Of a stretch of DNA of 44,012 nt, positions 42,839 through 44,012 are shown in pieces. Positions within the stretch are counted from its first letter, which is position 1, and the number at the start of each line of letters is the position of its first letter. Below the pieces are notes generated by a model. That model was not told the origin of the DNA. It worked only from the letters and a program-made list of their open reading frames with translations, and made no database searches. Both the position numbers and the translations under genes were made by a program. This DNA comes from Actinomycetes bacterium. Lineage in GTDB: Bacteria; Actinomycetota; Acidimicrobiia; Spongiisociales; JAHEDJ01. The DNA is taken from assembly GCA_024641245.1 (NCBI GenBank), contig JAHEDK010000022.1, positions 1 through 44,012 of the forward strand, in the 5' to 3' direction.

Positions 42839-43441
42839 TTAGATCTCGTCGAGGAGCTTCTGTTTCTTGGCCGCAAACTCCTCATCCGTCAGCACGCCGT
42901 CGCGATGGAGGCGAGCCAGCGACTCGAGTTGCCCCGCTGCTCCCCCCTGGTTGCCCCCTTCGAGCGAAACCGTTCGTTTCTCTCTCAGTTGGTAAATCTG
43001 CGATTGGACATCCTCGGGACGGGGAATATCGGTGAAACGGCTCTGCCCATGTTCGCCGGCGGACTCGATCAGGAGATCGCCCGAATGAACCATCCGCTCC
43101 AAAACCGACTGCGAGAAGGCAACGTCGTTGATCACCTCGAGTGGGATCTCCTTGCCGTGCCGAGCCAGTACCCCCGCCCGGACGATGAGGCGTTCGTTCG
43201 TGATGACATATCGGGTGAACCACCAATCGAGATAGCGCGGAACGGCGGTGACGAGCCACACGAGAGCAACGACGGCCAGCGAGATCCACATGGCGCCTTC
43301 GTCGAGGAGCGCGGCCACCGCAACCATCGCGGCGATGGCGACGATCGTGATGGCGGTCGGAACCATGATTCTCTGCCAATGCGGGCGGAACTCGACTTCG
43401 ACGGCTTCACCGGGACTGAGGAGACGTTCTGGGTAGGGCAT
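42839..43441 (-). CDS. PH-domain membrane protein with C-terminal SHOCT segment
   Basis: The 200-residue protein has two membrane helices (about residues 28-45 and 51-67), then a bacterial PH domain of the bPH2 type: WWFTRYVITNERLIVRAGVLARHGKEIPLEVINDVAFSQS is typical. The C-terminal 30 residues, QLESLARLHRDGVLTDEEFAAKKQKLLDEI in layout, form a SHOCT motif (a short two-helix tail). It may scaffold at the membrane; the role is unknown. ATG 43441 is used. The upstream region holds heptamer repeats and the structured RNA on the same strand. Confidence 0.88.
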   Translation of the reverse strand: MPYPERLLSPGEAVEVEFRPHWQRIMVPTAITIVAIAAMVAVAALLDEGAMWISLAVVALVWLVTAVPRYLDWWFTRYVITNERLIVRAGVLARHGKEIPLEVINDVAFSQSVLERMVHSGDLLIESAGEHGQSRFTDIPRPEDVQSQIYQLREKRTVSLEGGNQGGAAGQLESLARLHRDGVLTDEEFAAKKQKLLDEI

Positions 43442-43453
43442 GAGCGTATGGTA

Positions 43454-43474
43454 CGCGAGTCGCGCGTCGCGCGA
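43454..43474. repeat. heptamer-period repeat on the left flank of the structured RNA
   Basis: Three related 7-base units CGCGAGT, CGCGCGT and CGCGCGA lie just upstream of the PH-SHOCT gene, close to the 3' end of the RNA candidate. They share the GAGTCGC core with the array at the window's right edge. Confidence 0.55.
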
Positions 43475-43498
43475 GTGGTGGGCACCCCCGGAACGCGG

Positions 43499-43542
43499 AA
43501 AACCCCGAGAAAGCTCCGACCGAAGTCGTTACCCTCTCGGGG
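43499..43542 (-). terminator. terminator-like 3' stem of the structured RNA
   Basis: The arms CCCCGAGA and TCTCGGGG (plus-strand 43503-43510 and 43535-43542) form a perfect 8-base stem that carries the UUCG hairpin at 43517-43528 inside. On the minus strand it is followed by four T (43499-43502). This suggests the RNA ends here, before the PH-SHOCT gene. Confidence 0.6.
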
Positions 43543-43911
43543 CTCCCGAACCCCGCTCCGGTTCGAGTCCCGAAAGACAAGATCCGAGGCGAGTCCCGAA
43601 GTAGCGTTTCCACTACCCCGGACCCACAGCCTTTCAGCTCCGGGCTCGTTCTCCACCAATCCCGAAAGACCGGCATCGAACACGGCCCCTCGTTTCCAAG
43701 AGACCTGGTCTCCCCCGAAGGAGAAACCAACTCACTCCGGCCGGACGCCCGATCGACCCGAAGGCCTCCCGGGACGGACAACCCTTACGAGTTGCCTCTC
43801 CCTTTCAGGAGCCACCGAAGTGGTTGTCCCATCCAAAGCCGCTCAGTTTCCCAAATGGCCCCTTCCGGGACGGTGCCGCCTCAGAGTTTCCTCCGAACCA
43901 GCAGGGAGGAA
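43499..43911 (-). ncRNA. candidate large structured noncoding RNA, class not recognised
   Basis: Read on the minus strand, this region folds into at least ten hairpins. UUCG-loop hairpins: 43517-43528, 43567-43578, 43656-43673, 43705-43730, 43755-43766, 43812-43823. GNRA-loop hairpins: 43601-43616, 43684-43705, 43789-43798, 43798-43811. The last two and 43812-43823 stack side by side under one closing stem, GGACAACC with GGTTGTCC (43776-43783 and 43822-43829), a four-way junction. A 7-base stem TTCCTCC/GGAGGAA lies at 43888-43911. Many pairs are G-U on this strand only (for example in 43684-43705, nine pairs with three G-U), so the RNA runs on the minus strand. The 5' boundary is uncertain. 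I see no hallmarks of RNase P RNA, tmRNA, SRP RNA or self-splicing introns. A loosely fitting promoter, TTGCGT-17-TAGGTT, is at 43910-43938. Confidence 0.7.
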
Positions 43912-43976
43912 CCTATCGGCAACCCCCACCCAACGCAAGGCAGAAACCAACCCAGATTTCGCGACCCAAACACAAA

Positions 43977-43997
43977 AGTCGCGAGTCGCGAGTCGCA
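43977..43997. repeat. AGTCGCG heptamer repeat on the right flank of the structured RNA
   Basis: Three units AGTCGCG, AGTCGCG and AGTCGCA follow one another, then AGTACCT. They lie about 65 bases beyond the 5' side of the RNA candidate, in the same orientation as the array at 32564-32640. Confidence 0.8.
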
Positions 43998-44012
43998 AGT
44001 ACCTCGTCGCCG

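Noticed and set aside
43560..43570. GGTTCGAGTCC, which looks like a tRNA T-arm
   Set aside because: No matching acceptor, D or anticodon arms are found around it on either orientation; it is part of the structured RNA on the other strand.
43407..43781. 124-codon open frame on the minus strand through the final region
   Set aside because: It has no family features, runs past the PH-SHOCT start in another frame, and its residues only reflect the hairpin-rich sequence. The RNA explanation fits better.
43861..43897. Possible RNase P or SRP RNA, from GGAGGAAAC and CCGGAAGG words on the minus strand
   Set aside because: The rest of the conserved cores is missing: no GAGGAAAGUCC context, no ACAGAA block, no AGCAGCC after the GGAAGG loop.

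Overview
The window looks like chromosomal core DNA of a high-GC actinobacterium, probably a deep-branching, Acidimicrobiia-like lineage. That placement is inferred from gene content, not from a tree. The pointers are F420 cofactor genes with cofG and cofH as separate genes, a DUF222-HNH gene behind a GAAC-N4-GTTC LexA-type box, a SepIVA-like gene in the order known from Mycobacterium, frequent GTG/TTG starts, and many 4-base ATGA/GTGA gene overlaps. I see no insertion sequence, prophage, CRISPR array or tRNA gene.

Layout. 1-870: 5' part of a membrane sensor gene, a small membrane protein, and a duplicated 49-bp hairpin element. 872-3858 (-): cofG-cofH for the F420 precursor FO. 3941-4801 (+): a lipoprotein. 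4813-7381 (-): ffh-rpsP-khpA-rimM, for secretion and ribosome assembly. 7435-10173 (+): PEP carboxylase. 10341-11645: SOS-type operator and DUF222-HNH gene. 11847-18044 (+): nucleobase and nucleoside salvage (upp, deoB-deoA-punA), an alkyltransferase-like gene and etfB-etfA. 18120-32055 (-): one long, mostly overlapping run fakA-recG-rsmD-coaD-sepIVA-like-DUF177-rpmF-plsX-rnc-mutM-smc-ftsY-cdd, linking translation, lipid synthesis, division, repair and chromosome organisation. 32151-32561 (+): rpmB and a cold-shock-like gene. 32564-38899: a heptamer array, then (-) GNAT-YoaP, Nudix, hydrolase, RAM-domain, ddl, a membrane-anchored Mur ligase and a hydrolase. 38953-43441: histidine kinase (+) whose end overlaps fabI (-), then membrane, hypothetical, YbaK and PH-SHOCT genes (-).

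The most striking part is the last ~570 bases. No convincing protein is encoded there. Read on the minus strand, about 43911 to 43499 folds by eye into a dense series of hairpins capped by UUCG and GNRA tetraloops, includes a compact multi-branch junction, and ends in a stem followed by four U. G-U pairs, which would be A-C mismatches on the other strand, mark the minus strand as the RNA strand. I do not recognise RNase P RNA, tmRNA, SRP RNA or an intron in it, so it is a candidate undescribed large structured RNA. It is flanked by AGTCGCN-type heptamer repeats, the same family that forms an 11-unit array at 32564-32640.

Other oddities: a ~245-residue extra N-terminal region on CofH, a ~130-150-residue insertion in RecG, a Cys-to-Asp change in the MutM zinc finger, a Mur ligase whose usual N-terminal domain is replaced by membrane helices, and an unclear start for the SOS-linked DUF222 gene.
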